From contig JAHQIY010000003.1 in the NCBI GenBank assembly GCA_019054805.1, forward strand, positions 3,534,001 through 3,598,000: a stretch of DNA of 64,000 nt, written 5' to 3'. Positions 1-10,258 of this stretch are shown in pieces. The notes below the pieces were generated by a model. That model saw only the letters and a list, made by a program, of their open reading frames with translations. It did no database searches and was not told the DNA's origin. The stretch's first letter is position 1. The number at the start of each line of letters is the position of its first letter. The stretch is from Brachionus manjavacas (Eukaryota > Rotifera > Eurotatoria > Ploima > Brachionidae). The translations under genes were made by a program, and so were the position numbers.

Positions 1-270
1 ATTTTGACCGTCCGTGAATTGGCCGGCCGTCTGTGGACCGTTTTTAAAAAGGCCGACCTTTTCAGGGCCGGCCAACTGACAGACCGACCGTGAAATGGCC
101 GGCCAAATTTTAGAAGACCGTGTGGTGGCCGGCCGAGTATCGGCCAAATAAAAAACAGACCGTGAAGTGGCTGGCCAGCTGACGGACCGACCGTGAAGTG
201 GCCGGCCAACTGAAAGGCCGTTAAACGGCCGACCGTGTGCAGACCGGCCGGCCACAAAACGGTCCAAAAA
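1..270. repeat. GC-rich GGCCGGCC degenerate repeat block
   Basis: Six exact GGCCGGCC octamers lie at 21, 66, 97, 127, 200 and 246, several preceded by GACCGTGAA or a close variant. The repeat unit is irregular, about 30-60 bp. The block is well over half G+C while the DNA that follows is about a quarter G+C. No reading frame is convincing. It runs off the left edge of the window. It could be a satellite or the end of a mobile element; I cannot tell which. Confidence 0.8.
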
Positions 271-660
271 AAAATTTTACGTAGATGATTAAAAAAATTT
301 AAAGACATTAAAATTTGCATTTATTATATATCAAATATTCTGAATAAGCTAGTTTTTAATTATTACCTCATTTTTTTCCGATATTTTTCTGAAATCCTTA
401 AATTATATATATTAATTTTGAATTCTGAATTTTAGTTATTTTTTTAATAAACGTTTTAATATAATAAAAAATTAAAATAAAAATTTTCAAAAATATAAAT
501 AAGAATAAAATATATTTTTTTAAAATCCTTATAGCACAGTTGTCTAGTACAATTATTCATTTTTGATCATCAGATGCATGGATCAAATCCTTATTCAGTT
601 TAAAATTTCTTTCAAAATTACTATATATAATTTAAGGATTTCTGAAATATTTCGAAATCA
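271..660. other. A/T-rich spacer, no gene seen
   Basis: Very A/T-rich sequence between the two GC-rich blocks. A weak tRNA-like segment (about 530-600) is discussed under rejected items. No supported ORF. Confidence 0.6.
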
Positions 661-770
661 TTGGCCGTTTTTTCGACCGGCCGTTTTTTGGCCGCCTGCA
701 CCTCCGGCCACGGTCTCGGCCATTTTTTTTTTCTGGCCGGCCACATGGCCTCTCGACCGGCCCCCAACAC
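661..770. repeat. Second GGCCGG-rich block
   Basis: A second island of GGCCG/CGGCC words (GGCCGGCC at 735-742, repeated CGACCGGCC and GGCCGTTTTTT motifs) related in vocabulary to 1-270. With that block it encloses about 390 bp of A/T-rich DNA, so the two could be ends of one element. No target duplication is visible because the left end is outside the window. Confidence 0.7.
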
Positions 771-1139
771 TGATTTTTGTATCGTATGATTGATAATTGA
801 AGATGAGTTACATAATTTAGGTAAAATTGCAGATGAGAGCTTAGTCGAAAACCATAATCCGAGTAGAAAACAATCAACAGTGCATGTATTATTTAATCAG
901 GATTATTTTTTGTAGTGGCTATTTTATTTTTTTAGTATCTAATTTTTTTGAAAAAGTAGCAATTTTTTTTGTATATAAAATATTTCTAATTAGTAGCAGA
1001 AAAAAACTTCAATTTATGTTCAAAAAAGAGAAAAGATAAAAAAAAAAATTTTTGTTGATTTTTCCTTGTTCGTTTTCTTGGACTTTTTGGTTGTTCGATT
1101 TGATTATCGATTGTGTACGTATATCAAAAGCTGCTTGAT
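771..1139. other. No gene seen
   Basis: A/T-rich, with long A and T runs. I see no coding frame, RNA gene or repeat here. Confidence 0.5.
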
Positions 1140-1361
1140 TTAAAGGACCAGCAGAGCTTCTATTAAGCGCTGGAAGGGCTTTTTTACGTCTGCCTCTTTT
1201 CGCGTCTCAACTAGCAAATCTAAAGAGTTTACATAGGTCTTGAGCCTGTTGATCTGCACGCAGGTGACCGACGTTTGAACAAAATCGAGCTCATTAAAAA
1301 TCCGCAATACATAGCGGGTACAGGAATTGGCATAGGCCCCTATTCTATTATTTATTTGCAT
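1140..1361 (-). pseudogene. Possible 73-codon coding remnant, function unknown
   Basis: A short minus-strand frame opens at an ATG at 1361 and ends at 1140. Base composition is more balanced than the flanks and the peptide reads like real protein (ordered helical residues, two Cys, charged C-terminal half). I do not recognise a family. The size and the surrounding transposon debris suggest a fragment of a mobile-element ORF, perhaps gag-like, but a small host exon cannot be excluded. Confidence 0.3.
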
Positions 1362-1815
1362 TAAAATAATAATAGGCTAATGAAGTTAAGATTCACAACT
1401 CATTTTTTTTAAATTTATAATCACTTACTTTTTATTGGCATAGGATTAATTATAATAAATAAAAGGATGAAATTTACTAGATATTTTTAATTTACTAATA
1501 AAAAAAAGACAAAACACTATATAAAAATATGTTTTACTAGATAAAGAAATTATTTGATAGGCAAGAAAATAAATGAGTACTTAATTTTTTCTTCTTTTAT
1601 TGCACGACTCGTGAACATGTTCAGCATCTGTTTGATTATTGTTTGAAGCAGCCCTTTTTTTTTGATTGAGTGATTTGAACATCGTTGAAACTTTTTTTTG
1701 GTCTAACACGGCGACGTTTGGGTTGATTTCTTTCTACACCAGCAGGAATTATAAATTCAATGTGGTTTATTTATTCTTCCTCTTCGTTTTGATAAATGAT
1801 TTCTGTTGTATTGTC
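1362..1815. other. No gene seen
   Basis: A/T-rich DNA leading into the microsatellite. The plus-strand open frame here exists only because the 11-bp repeat downstream lacks stops in that frame; it is not credible as a gene. Confidence 0.5.
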
Positions 1816-1977
1816 TTTTTATTTATTATTTATTTATTATTTATTTATTATTTATTTATTATTTATTTATTATTTATTTATTATTTATTTATTATTTATT
1901 TATTATTTATTTATTATTTATTTATTATTTATTTATTATTTATTTATTATTTATTTATTTATTATTTATTTATTTGT
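1816..1977. repeat. 11-bp microsatellite/minisatellite (ATTTATTTATT)n
   Basis: About fourteen copies of an 11-bp unit made of TATT/TTAT words run almost without error. The array ends directly in a short segment (about 1972-1998) resembling the reverse complement of the LINE 3-prime tail found elsewhere in the window (compare 9771-9820 and 49433-49490). The array therefore probably expanded from the simple A/T tail of a minus-oriented LINE insertion. Confidence 0.85.
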
Positions 1978-1998
1978 AAATCTGTACCGAGCTCCTTA
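1972..1998 (-). mobile_element. Degenerate LINE 3-prime tail, reversed
   Basis: Contains CTGTACCGAGCTCCTT, matching the reverse complement of the tail-A family (AAGGAGC ... GCTCGGTACAG) but lacking half the hairpin. It adjoins the (ATTT)-rich array that corresponds to the LINE's simple tail. Confidence 0.55.
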
Positions 1999-2335
1999 AA
2001 AATAAATATATATAAAATAAAAAAAAAGATAATTAAAAACGCTAAGATGAACTACCAATCTGTGGACAGCATTCTACAGTCCTGATTCCCGATTTGGATG
2101 TACATTACCTACAATAGAACTGACTTAATTTATGATTTGGATAATTTTTAAATTTAATAATTACATAGTATTTTGTTGCATTTGAATGTCTTGATTGAAT
2201 TTTAGCATGCAAAATTTATCAAAAAATCATTTTGTTCGCTAACCATTATTTCATACTTTCCGCCAAATAGTTCTTGCTTTTTGTTAATTGGTTAATTTGT
2301 TGAAAATCATTAATATTGCAAGACAATTTCAATGT
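1999..2335. other. No gene seen
   Basis: A/T-rich DNA without a supported ORF, repeat or RNA gene. Confidence 0.5.
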
Positions 2336-3478
2336 TACCCAGTCAAGCTAAAATCGATGACTTCATGGATGTTTTATGTATTAATCATCTCATTTTTTAT
2401 GCATGAAAAATGATCTTGGATTAAAACCAGGAAATTTTCATCTTTTTCTCTTCAGAACATAAAAAATGACCCAATCATGAAAAATTTAGCATTTTCATCT
2501 TTGCTTCATTTTTGAAACATCTCATTAATTATGATTATTATTTGGATTAAAGCCAAGAAAGCGTTCATGAGCTAAATTATTTGATTGTGAAGTGTTATTG
2601 GTTCTTAGTGATGTGATGTTGGTTTTGCTTGGTTTTGTGGTTAGCAAAATTTCGATAGCCAAATATTGGTTTTCCAAAAATTCGGTTAGCCAAAATTTGG
2701 TTATTCAGTTTTTCAAATAGAAATTAAACGAAACAAACTTAGTTAGTTGACATCAAATTTTATTTGTAAACAAGTTCAGGATTTTTTAAAAAAGATTCGA
2801 AGAAAAATTGCTTATTAATTTTGTTCTTAAATAGCCATTAATATAATTTGGATTTTTATTTATTTAGATATTGCCTAAAAATTCGAAAATTACCGAAAAA
2901 AATAACGAAAATTATTAAATCAGCCAGTTTAGAAGAATGACTTAGTCTAATAACCGAAAAAGATGAAGCTGATAATCCAATAATTCTAAAGCGATATTTA
3001 GTGAATATTCATGTTAAATTATTTATCAGTGTATCAGCTCTTAACAAAAGACGTTATTTATATAATTGGATTGTTTAAAATGTTCTTTGATTTCAAATTT
3101 GCTCAAGCTACTTTTCGTCTAGTTAAAGGGCTATTAAGTAATTTTAAAATTAATAAGCAACTTATTGAATAAGAAATTAAAGTCTATCTATTGAGAAAAA
3201 TGTGAATGAATGTTTGCCTTAATCAAGCGTCAAAATCAATTTTCAGTTAAAAATCAGATGAAATAAAAAACTTATTAAATTAAAAATTATTTGAAAAATT
3301 AAAAGACTATCATTTAATAATTAAATAAATTATGATGTATTAAAAAAAATTTCACCTATTATATCCGATGAAATATACTTATTTTCATAGGTGAATCTAG
3401 ATGAAATGGTTCCTAACTCATTAATGATTCATCTTTAAATTTTCATCGATTAATCATCGTTTTCTTTGTGACTGGGTA
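2336..3478. mobile_element. Possible non-autonomous TIR element (TACCCAGTCA ends)
   Basis: TACCCAGTCA at 2336-2345 is matched by its exact reverse complement at 3469-3478, and the adjacent bases are weakly similar (both arms carry ATCGATGA-like and AATCATC words). The 1.14-kb interior is A/T-rich with repeated TTGGTTAGC-like words and no ORF. No target-site duplication is evident, so this is a weak call. Confidence 0.35.
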
Positions 3479-3800
3479 TCATCATTTTCATTTTCTGAAA
3501 ATGGTCTTTTCATTGCTCTTTTTACACAAAAAACAATATACTTAAAATAGGTAGTTGTACTTAAAATATCTAAAAAAAGCGCTTTTTTTAAAAGTTATTC
3601 AATAATAGTTGCGGTCACTTCTTCATTAATATCTTAACTAGTGTTATTTTTATTTTCGAAAGATTTTTTTTCTTCCTTAAAAATATTTTAATGATATGCA
3701 ATATCCTCCAAATTAGCACTCGTTTGTTTCAAGCAATCAATCTGTCAAAAAAAAGAAAATATACACCTTTTCGTATACTGACTGACTGGCTCGTGATAAA
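3479..3800. other. No gene seen
   Basis: A/T-rich lead-in to the retroelement remnant. Nothing recognisable. Confidence 0.5.
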
Positions 3801-5100
3801 AAAGGCCAATAAGGAAAGGATTGACTGGCTTCGTTAAAAGTCTGGCTAGCTGGTTAAAAGCTAGCCAGACGGGTGTAAGACAGGACTTAGTGAGCAATAT
3901 CCTGCAACCCACCCAGGATCACCCGGCGTTTACTAGAATCCATCGGTGGGAGTTCGGTCGTTCAGTCACCAGAAAATTTTTCTGGGAAAACGACACGAAC
4001 CAATATTTTTTTTGAGTCGGAAGGGTATGAGGAAATAACAAAAGAGTCTGAAGAAAACCTTCTGAATGAAGAACTTGGGGTTAATGATCCCCAAACACCA
4101 GGGGCAGACATCGAAGATCAGTTAATACCCCGTCCAGTTACCACCACCAATCCGACCAGTCATCCCAATCTGTCGGTCCGCTTCAGGCTCATTAAAATAA
4201 CAGAAAACACCTCCCTGAAGATTGAGATGGACGCTTACTTCGCTCCCCCAACTTCAATATCTAAGTTCCATAAGGAATTCCCCATTCCTAAGGCCCTATA
4301 TTCAAAACTTAAAGCGGGCTTAAGATATGGACTAAGGAGGGATGTGCTAAGACCAAATGGTACCAGCACAAAATAAAGGCCAAGGACTCGGATAGGGACA
4401 AGGTACTAACCTCGCTGTTAAAAGCAGGAATAATAGAAAAGCTCCCCTCAAAAGGGTCCCAAGATTCTGCGGAACTTTCTTCTTAGTAAAGAGACCCGGC
4501 TCTAAAGTGAGACCAATAGCCGATTTCTCGGCTCTCACCAGAGTAATTGAAGCGCCCAAATTTGCTTTGAAGTCCCTTTACCAGGTGGCCCAGGACATTA
4601 AATGGCCAAAAAATGTATGGTATAGCAAGAGTGACTTCAAGCAGGCCTTCTTTAACATAGAACTCCACCCCAAATCCAAATTCATTACAAGTTTCGGATA
4701 TGGAGGGGAGTTCTTTAATTTAACAGAATGCCCTTTGGACTGAGCCTCGCACCCTATATCCAAATATGAACTGTGTTCTTATATTTATAAGAAAGTACAC
4801 ACAGTTCACATACGGGCATTTGGACGACCTCATAATCGCACATCCAGACGAGAAAAAGCTACTTATGGATGTGCTCAGGTCAAAATTATAAAATGCAGGG
4901 TGGGTCCTTAAAACGCTCAAGTCCGTCTTAAAGCCGGTGAAGAAGCTAAGTTTTCTTGGGACCGAATGGGATGAGCTAGGGATTATTAGGAACAAAGATA
5001 CAAGCTCCTTTGTTAAAGACCTATCCGAAAACCTCAATTATCATCTGGGTTTTGCGGGGAAAGTGTGGCCAATATTTAACACTTTCCAAGAAAGACTCTA
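3801..5100 (+). pseudogene. Retrotransposon pol remnant (reverse transcriptase)
   Basis: Decayed reverse-transcriptase reading spread over all three frames. The best piece (about 4480-4740) carries the RT fingers/palm pattern: VRPIADFSAL, then a SKSDFKQAFFNIEL core with the first catalytic Asp region, then FITSFGYGGEFFNLT. After a frame change, YGHLDDLIIAH (about 4810-4850) supplies the xDD catalytic box, followed by FLGTEWDELGII, the usual segment after the palm. Upstream pieces at 3821-4015 and about 4020-4380 look like the same ORF's N-terminal side. G+C is higher than the surroundings. The clade is uncertain (LTR- or DIRS-like rather than LINE). Several frameshifts and stops make it inactive. 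Confidence 0.75.
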
Positions 5101-5455
5101 GTTCGTAGTCTTCTTCATCATTTTCATCAGACTCTTCAAAGAGAGCCTGAAGTTTTCTTGGCCTGAAACTAATTTTCCTTGGCTATTCCCTGGCTACGTT
5201 GTTAACGTCTACTATTAGCTTCTCCTTAGTGGATTGGAAGCTTGGCTGAGTCCTAACTAATCTGGCTCGACTGACTGCTGAGATTTTAGCTTGTAAATAG
5301 CTATACCACTCGAAGTCTAATTCTGTTTTAGTGTTAAACAGGTGGCAGTAAATGAGACCTCTTATAAGAAAAGACCAAACAATGACTTTTCAGTCTTCTC
5401 TTATGTTATCTTGAAGCTTAGCGCATAAGCCTTCAAGTTCTTGTAAGAGCATGCT
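5095..5455 (-). pseudogene. Unrecognised transposon ORF remnant
   Basis: On the minus strand from an ATG near 5452 a frame reads on for about 120 codons with only two interruptions (one TGA after about 20 codons, one TAG near 5190). It begins MLLQELEGLCAKLQ and ends in a very acidic stretch (EESDENDEEDYE). Composition matches the RT remnant beside it, but the strand is opposite. I do not recognise the family; a gag-like or accessory ORF of a retroelement is likely. Confidence 0.45.
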
Positions 5456-5729
5456 TTCGAACAAAAGAAGTGAAAATGAGAAACGAAAGAAAGTGAAAGA
5501 GGGTGTAAGAGAACCAGGCGTGAGCCAAAGAGCTTTCGACAAGCTTATTAAAAATAAGAGTGCGCTTGAAAATAAAGAAACGTGTCACTCTCGTGGACGA
5601 GGCATGACCGAGTAAAAGCTTAGCTTGGTTTAAACAAAAAAATGTTGGCTGACCGGTGGCTTGACCACGAGTCAGTCGTTTTTATTTTGAATTAATTAAA
5701 AAGCTCGAAAGCTACCCGATTGTTGATCT

Positions 5730-5912
5730 GTGGGTTCGCGCAATTAACTTTGTTGATGCCGTTTAACTGTTTAAACTGTTGGATCAGTGGATGTTGTTCT
5801 AACAGTTCTTTAGACTATTCATCTTCTTTTTACTAAGATTTATCGTTTCCATTCCATAGAATAGCACAGGCATTATGTAGCTTTTGTACAGATGTCCTTT
5901 TAAGTACGCGGT
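5730..5912 (-). pseudogene. LINE reverse-transcriptase C-terminal fragment
   Basis: Minus-strand reading from 5911 gives YKSYIMPVLFYGMETINL followed by a Lys-rich segment and stops. This is the conserved post-palm region of non-LTR retrotransposon RTs, where the consensus is roughly KxYIxPVLxYGxE. The MULE at 5922 inserted directly beside it. DNA between this and the previous remnant (5456-5729) has raised G+C but no frame I can assign. Confidence 0.6.
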
Positions 5913-5921
5913 GTTTTTTTC
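5913..5921. repeat. MULE target-site duplication, left copy
   Basis: GTTTTTTTC immediately outside the left TIR, identical to 8827-8835 outside the right TIR. Nine bases is the usual MULE duplication length. Confidence 0.9.
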
Positions 5922-8826
5922 GGTTGTCACTAAAAAGCGGAAATTGGAATTTCCGCGACCCATTTTCCGCAACTTTCTCTATCGAAATTCCGTAAAAAAG
6001 AAGACTAAAAAGCGGAAATTCCGTGTTTAAGGGACTTTTTAATAATTAATGGAAAACTTGACAAAAAGTGGAAAAGATTTTACGGAAATCCATTTAATTA
6101 AAAAAAGATGTAAATTGGTGTTAAAGATTTTATAATAAATTTCATTTATAACGATCATATTTGATTTAATCTTAAGATTTTTTTTTACAATTCGTTCTAA
6201 AGAATCTTGATAATCATTCATAAGTAATTCTTTAAGATATTTTGAAACATTATTATTATTATTATTTGAAGTTTGACTAGACAAGGGTTCAATTGTGTTA
6301 ACAGCATGGCCTTTACGTTTTCTTCCAGTAGAACCTGAGTTTTTAGCTTTTGTCATTTGAGTAATGTTAGGCATTTTGTAGCTATTCGAGATATCAATAC
6401 CATTAATTGACTGAACTGCCAATATATGGCTACAATTTTGTTTTTCCAAGCAAGTACATGTCGGTTTAGGTAACAGCTTAACTTGAAGACAGTTGTTTTT
6501 CTCGTCCGTAATAAAATACAGCTTTAAATCTAAATCGAAATTTATTTTTTTTTTATTTACGAACCTTAAAGCTCTAGCAATCTTTGAATTGTATCGATTC
6601 TTCAACTCAAACGGCTGCTCTTCCTCTAATTCTTCACCGTCAGACGATGTCAAATCTAACGTAGCGTTTAAGGTTGATGTTGCTGTTTTTGTTGATTGCG
6701 AAATAGTTTTTTGTGAATTGTGTTCTTGTTCATTGTCATGTAAATATAATTCATTGATATTTTCAACAACATCATCTAATTGGTATTCTACATTGAGTGA
6801 TCGATCGATTGATCGATATTCTAAGTCTTCAAAAACAGATTCAGCTTCACTTGCTTCACTAGAACTCTCTTCACTAGTATTAATTGGTGTAAAGCTAACA
6901 CCACATAATTTTAAAAGTTCTTGTCTATCACAAGTCAAAGATTTGACAACATCACTCGGTGCCATTGATTCTCTTATGTTTATATATCGAGTATCAAGAA
7001 AACACATTTCCTGAAATTCAGGTTTTAAACGGTAGTTGATGGACACTTAACACAATTACATCAAGAGGTACCTCATTTCTCTTATTAATCATTGTAAAAA
7101 GATTATTGAGACCTTCGGATTGATTTGTTGTTAGTCCGGTAAAATTGTTAAATAAGCGTTTAGCAATTGGTTTGACAGCATATGCTGATAAATTTTTACC
7201 ATCTTTCGATATATTCAAAATAAAGTAATCGGTAAAATCAGTTTTTCAGCCAGGTACGGTATTTCCCGAACTATTAACATACCCATTCATTTTATTTTTC
7301 AATTGTCTATCATAAAGTAGTTCGGTTGTTTGTAAAAATAACTCTCTTACCGAATCACAATAGAAGCCAACATCATCACTAGACATACGTTTATTACTTA
7401 CAACCCAGCGTTCCAAAGACTTCCAAAAATGATTCCAACATCGAAAAAGTGGTATATTTGGTAAATGATGCCGAATTGCATTACGAAAGCCATCTTCGCA
7501 ATCTGTAACAATAAACCCAACTTCCTCAATTTCAGGCAAAATATCTTGTATATATCTCCAGAACTCATTGTGAGTCTTCTCAAATTTTTTTTCATGAAAA
7601 AAATAAGCTAAGGGTATGGCAGGTGACTTTTCTGTATTACTCAACACTAATATCGGATGAATATAAACGAGTACAGACACATAATAGCCAGTCAAATTAA
7701 ATGTGGTATCGTATTGAAAGCAAACTCTGTTATCTTTGTTAAATGGTGCTAGAGTTTTTTTTGTCTCTTTTAAAAGCTCGTCATCAATTCCAACGATACG
7801 TATATCAGGTGCAGTAACGATTAAATTGGGAAATCCTAATGATATATGCATTAAGTGAATGTTTGCTAACTCATCAAAAAAGAATCTTTTTAATTTGTTA
7901 ACAGCCTAAATAATTAGATAATTTAGATTTAGATTATAAAACTTAGTTATTAACATACATATCTTAAGTTTTGACACTGTTTTAAGTCACGGGCACCTTT
8001 TTTTTTGGAAAAATCTTTGTAAACTAAATGCGGAACGTTTGAGGTAACCTTTTCTCTTAATTCTGTAAGGACGGAAGATAGTGTTCTTTGAAAGCTAGGT
8101 GCGTTGATTTTTTTTTTTTGTCACCATGAGGTCCTGTTTTGTATTCAATTTCACAATTACCATCTTTAGTTTTATCCAAATAATGAATAAGTACTGGAAT
8201 TTCTTTTTTAACTAAAAGATAAACATCTTTGATCACATTTTTATTTATGGTACCATCTTCTTCTTGTAAATGAAAATAGCTTTTGTAAAAAACAGGATTA
8301 TCAACAGGAAATAGTTTTTTCCCTCCATTGTTTTTCCACTTAAACATGTCACAATAGTCTCGTTTTTTTTTCGGATCCTGGGTCCAAAAAATTATCAAGT
8401 CCCCTAAAATTTTATTAACTTTATTCATATAAACAATTTAGTCATTAACTGCTAAGATATACATACCAGATCTTGGGGTTTCAATTACTCCAGTATGTGT
8501 TTGGTCTTCGTAATTAAAATTTAATAAAACACTTTCAGCAAAATAGGAACTGAGACGCTCAAATTCCAATGAATATACAATCATTTTAAAGATTACTTTT
8601 AAATTTAGTTTTTGGTTAAAAATTTGGTTTGAAATTAATTTTCAGCTTTTTTTTTTATATTTTATTAAACTCATATACATGTATTTTTTGTATAAATTAA
8701 ATCGTCTTTGATATTTATGTAAATTATTTTTGGCTTTTTATTATATAAATTATACAATTTTTTAATTAAATGGAGTTGCGGAAAATGGGTCGCGGAAATT
8801 CCGTTTTCCGCTTTTTAGTGACAACC
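5922..8826 (-). mobile_element. Mutator-like DNA transposon (MULE), complete with TIRs and TSD
   Basis: A 2,905-bp element bounded by 53-bp terminal inverted repeats (5922-5974 and 8774-8826; two mismatches) beginning GGTTGTCACTAAAAAGCGGA. It is flanked by identical 9-bp direct repeats GTTTTTTTC (5913-5921 and 8827-8835), the target-site size expected of MULEs. A sub-terminal copy of part of the TIR (GACTAAAAAGCGGAAATTCC) lies near 6001. The interior carries one minus-strand transposase gene. Intact ends with few coding lesions point to a fairly recent insertion that may still be mobilised in trans by a related transposase. Confidence 0.93.
6039..8584 (-). pseudogene. MULE transposase, interrupted
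   Basis: Transposase of the surrounding MULE, a DDE-type enzyme that would excise and insert the element in the nucleus. Reading from an ATG at 8584, exon 1 ends at 8467; a 63-bp GT-AG intron (8404-8466) and a 53-bp one (7906-7958) splice in frame. Visible motifs: QYDTTFNLTGYYVS (first Asp, about 7730), VTDCEDGFRNAI, and PLFRCWNHFWKSLERW, the MULE catalytic core; then a SWIM zinc-binding motif CTC...NCSH (about 6435-6470); then a Lys/Arg-rich tail. Lesions: a frame break at a 12-T run (8108-8119), an in-frame TGA at 7246-7248, and a frame change near 7020-7046. The homopolymer break could be a sequencing error; the TGA looks real. Confidence 0.85.
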
Positions 8827-8835
8827 GTTTTTTTC
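8827..8835. repeat. MULE target-site duplication, right copy
   Basis: GTTTTTTTC immediately outside the right TIR, identical to 5913-5921. Confidence 0.9.
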
Positions 8836-8837
8836 GG

Positions 8838-8886
8838 TTATTTTATTTATTTATTTCACTGAACGCCTTGAAGGCGATGTAAAGTT
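8838..8886 (-). mobile_element. LINE 3-prime tail, hairpin family B, reversed
   Basis: On the minus strand the segment reads TTACATCGCCTTCAAGGCG, then a short spacer, then AAATAAATAAATAAAATAA. CGCCTT-C-AAGGCG is a perfect hairpin followed by a simple A/T tail, the same architecture as the other LINE tails in this window. The MULE inserted just downstream of it. Confidence 0.55.
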
Positions 8887-8939
8887 AAAAGATTAAAAAT
8901 AAGAAAAAAAAGACAAAAAATTAGATAGTTTCTAAATAA

Positions 8940-9605
8940 ATATGGCTTAAATTTTTTGGGGGTGACAAATTTAATTTTTTTAAGATGACAAAAATAACTA
9001 AAAGTGGTGACTAATTTAATCTATTTTAGCTGACAATAAAACACTAATTATTCTGACAAAAAAACTAAACGACTGACAAATATATATATATTGAGATGAC
9101 TATTTAATAATTTTGCACTGACAAAATTTTATTCATTTCTATTTTATTTTATTTTAGTTCTAATTAAGCTATTTAGTTTGAATTGAGTGGTAATCAAAAG
9201 TAATGACCCTATGCTTCACAAGGAGTGAATAACGAAAAAAAGAAAGCTATTTAGTAATTTAATTCTCTAAGATTGTAAGGAATGAACTTAAATTGTTACG
9301 TTTTCTCATAGTTGACTCTAGTTTGATCATGAGATTTGGACAAAACGGTTTGTCATAATTGTCTGGAGCTTCCTTCTGATTTTGGTGCTATAGTTCAAGA
9401 TTTTGATTTTTATTGTGACCTCAAAATCATTAATTTGTTGTAAAATAATTAATTAGTCAAAAAACTATTTTGTCACTCAAATAATTATTTTATCAGTCAA
9501 ATAATTTATTTGTCATCTAATGTAGCTTTTTTGTCAGTAGATTTAGTCTTTTTTGTCAGTATAATTTAATTTTTTTTGTCAGTCCATTAATTGATGGTCA
9601 ATAAA
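8940..9605. mobile_element. Foldback element with ~22-bp-spaced TGACA/TGTCA iterons
   Basis: TGAC(AAA) words start at 8963, 8986, 9006, 9031, 9054, 9074, 9097 and 9119, spaced 20-25 bp. The reverse-complement TGTCA words (or one-base variants) start at 9471, 9491, 9511, 9532, 9554, 9577 and 9597, spaced 20-23 bp. The left array plus its inner flank (8940-9330) recurs inverted at 11130-11375. Inverted arrays of short tandem units are typical of foldback transposons such as Galileo or FB. There is no coding potential. Target duplications were not found. Confidence 0.7.
9166..9255. mobile_element. 66-bp retro-insertion with 12-bp target duplication
   Basis: AAGCTATTTAGT occurs at 9166-9177 and again at 9244-9255, flanking 66 bp that end A-rich. 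The inverted paralogous arm (11130-11375) lacks the insert and holds a single copy of the target word, so filled and empty sites are both present. The insert's AATCAAAAGTAATGAC recurs, reversed with small changes, next to the LINE C-terminal fragment near 53775, which suggests it is a severely 5-prime-truncated LINE tail. Confidence 0.75.
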
Positions 9606-9719
9606 TATATAACAAAAATGTTATTTTTTTTTGAACTATTTTAACATGTGCCACATGTAACAATCTTTTCCAATTTATATTTTTTCAACTTTCATTTTTT
9701 TAGCTTATTTACTCTATTT

Positions 9720-9820
9720 TGATTCTTTTTTTTTTACCTAATTTTACTAACTTTAATTTTATTTTTAACTTATTCTGAAGGAGCTCTTGCTCGGTACAGA
9801 AAACAAATAAATAAATAAAA
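9720..9820 (+). mobile_element. LINE 3-prime end, hairpin family A
   Basis: Pyrimidine-rich lead, then ATTCTGAAGGAGC-TCTT-GCTC-GGTACAGAAAAC and (AAAT)n. It matches the 3-prime end of the LINE at 49433-49490 over about 90 bp, with the stem GAGC/GCTC conserved and the 4-base loop different. This is the truncated 3-prime end only; no coding region remains. Confidence 0.75.
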
Positions 9821-10258
9821 ATAATTTTTTTTTTTTTTTAATTCAACAAAATTATTATTCATTTTTTCATTTTTCAATTATCAGCTCATTTTTTTTGAAT
9901 TTAAATAGTGCTGATCTTGCTGCTCGTTTTCTCTTATCTAAGTGTGACGTGTCACTTAAGTCCTCGTTCAGTTCTACGCTTTTAAAGAACAACTAAATTA
10001 TTAATTCGTTTTTGGATTGTGAGCTTTATTTGTTTACTAAAAAAATCTCTTTAAATAGTTTAAGACGGAGTACTCATAATAATAGAATTTTATTTTAGCA
10101 TTAATCGTTCGTTTTTATTTTGATTGAGACTTTATTTTTTTCTTAATTGTCTATCTATTCAAAAAAAATCAAATATTTATTATTTATTAATCGATTATAA
10201 AATTCAATATAAAAAAAAAATGAAAAAATTCTATTTTAAAAATTTAATAATGACAAGA
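9821..10258. other. A/T-rich DNA downstream of CCDC13
   Basis: Sequence 3-prime of the minus-strand CCDC13 stop codon, so it must hold that gene's 3-prime UTR and poly(A) site. Several candidate AATAAA/ATTAAA words exist on the minus strand but none stands out. No other gene is seen. Confidence 0.5.

Noticed and set aside
530-600. tRNA-like segment with TAGCACAGTTGTCTAGTA and GGATCAAATCC
   Set aside because: A- and B-box resemblance only; acceptor and anticodon stems do not pair. At most a decayed SINE head.
1666-2085. Long plus-strand frame (139 codons) and an overlapping one at 1796
   Set aside because: It exists only because the 11-bp A/T repeat has no stops in those frames; the peptide is a monotonous Ile/Tyr/Leu repeat.
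6493-7014. 173-codon plus-strand frame
   Set aside because: Antisense shadow of the MULE transposase C-terminal region, Ser/Phe-rich as expected of an antisense frame.
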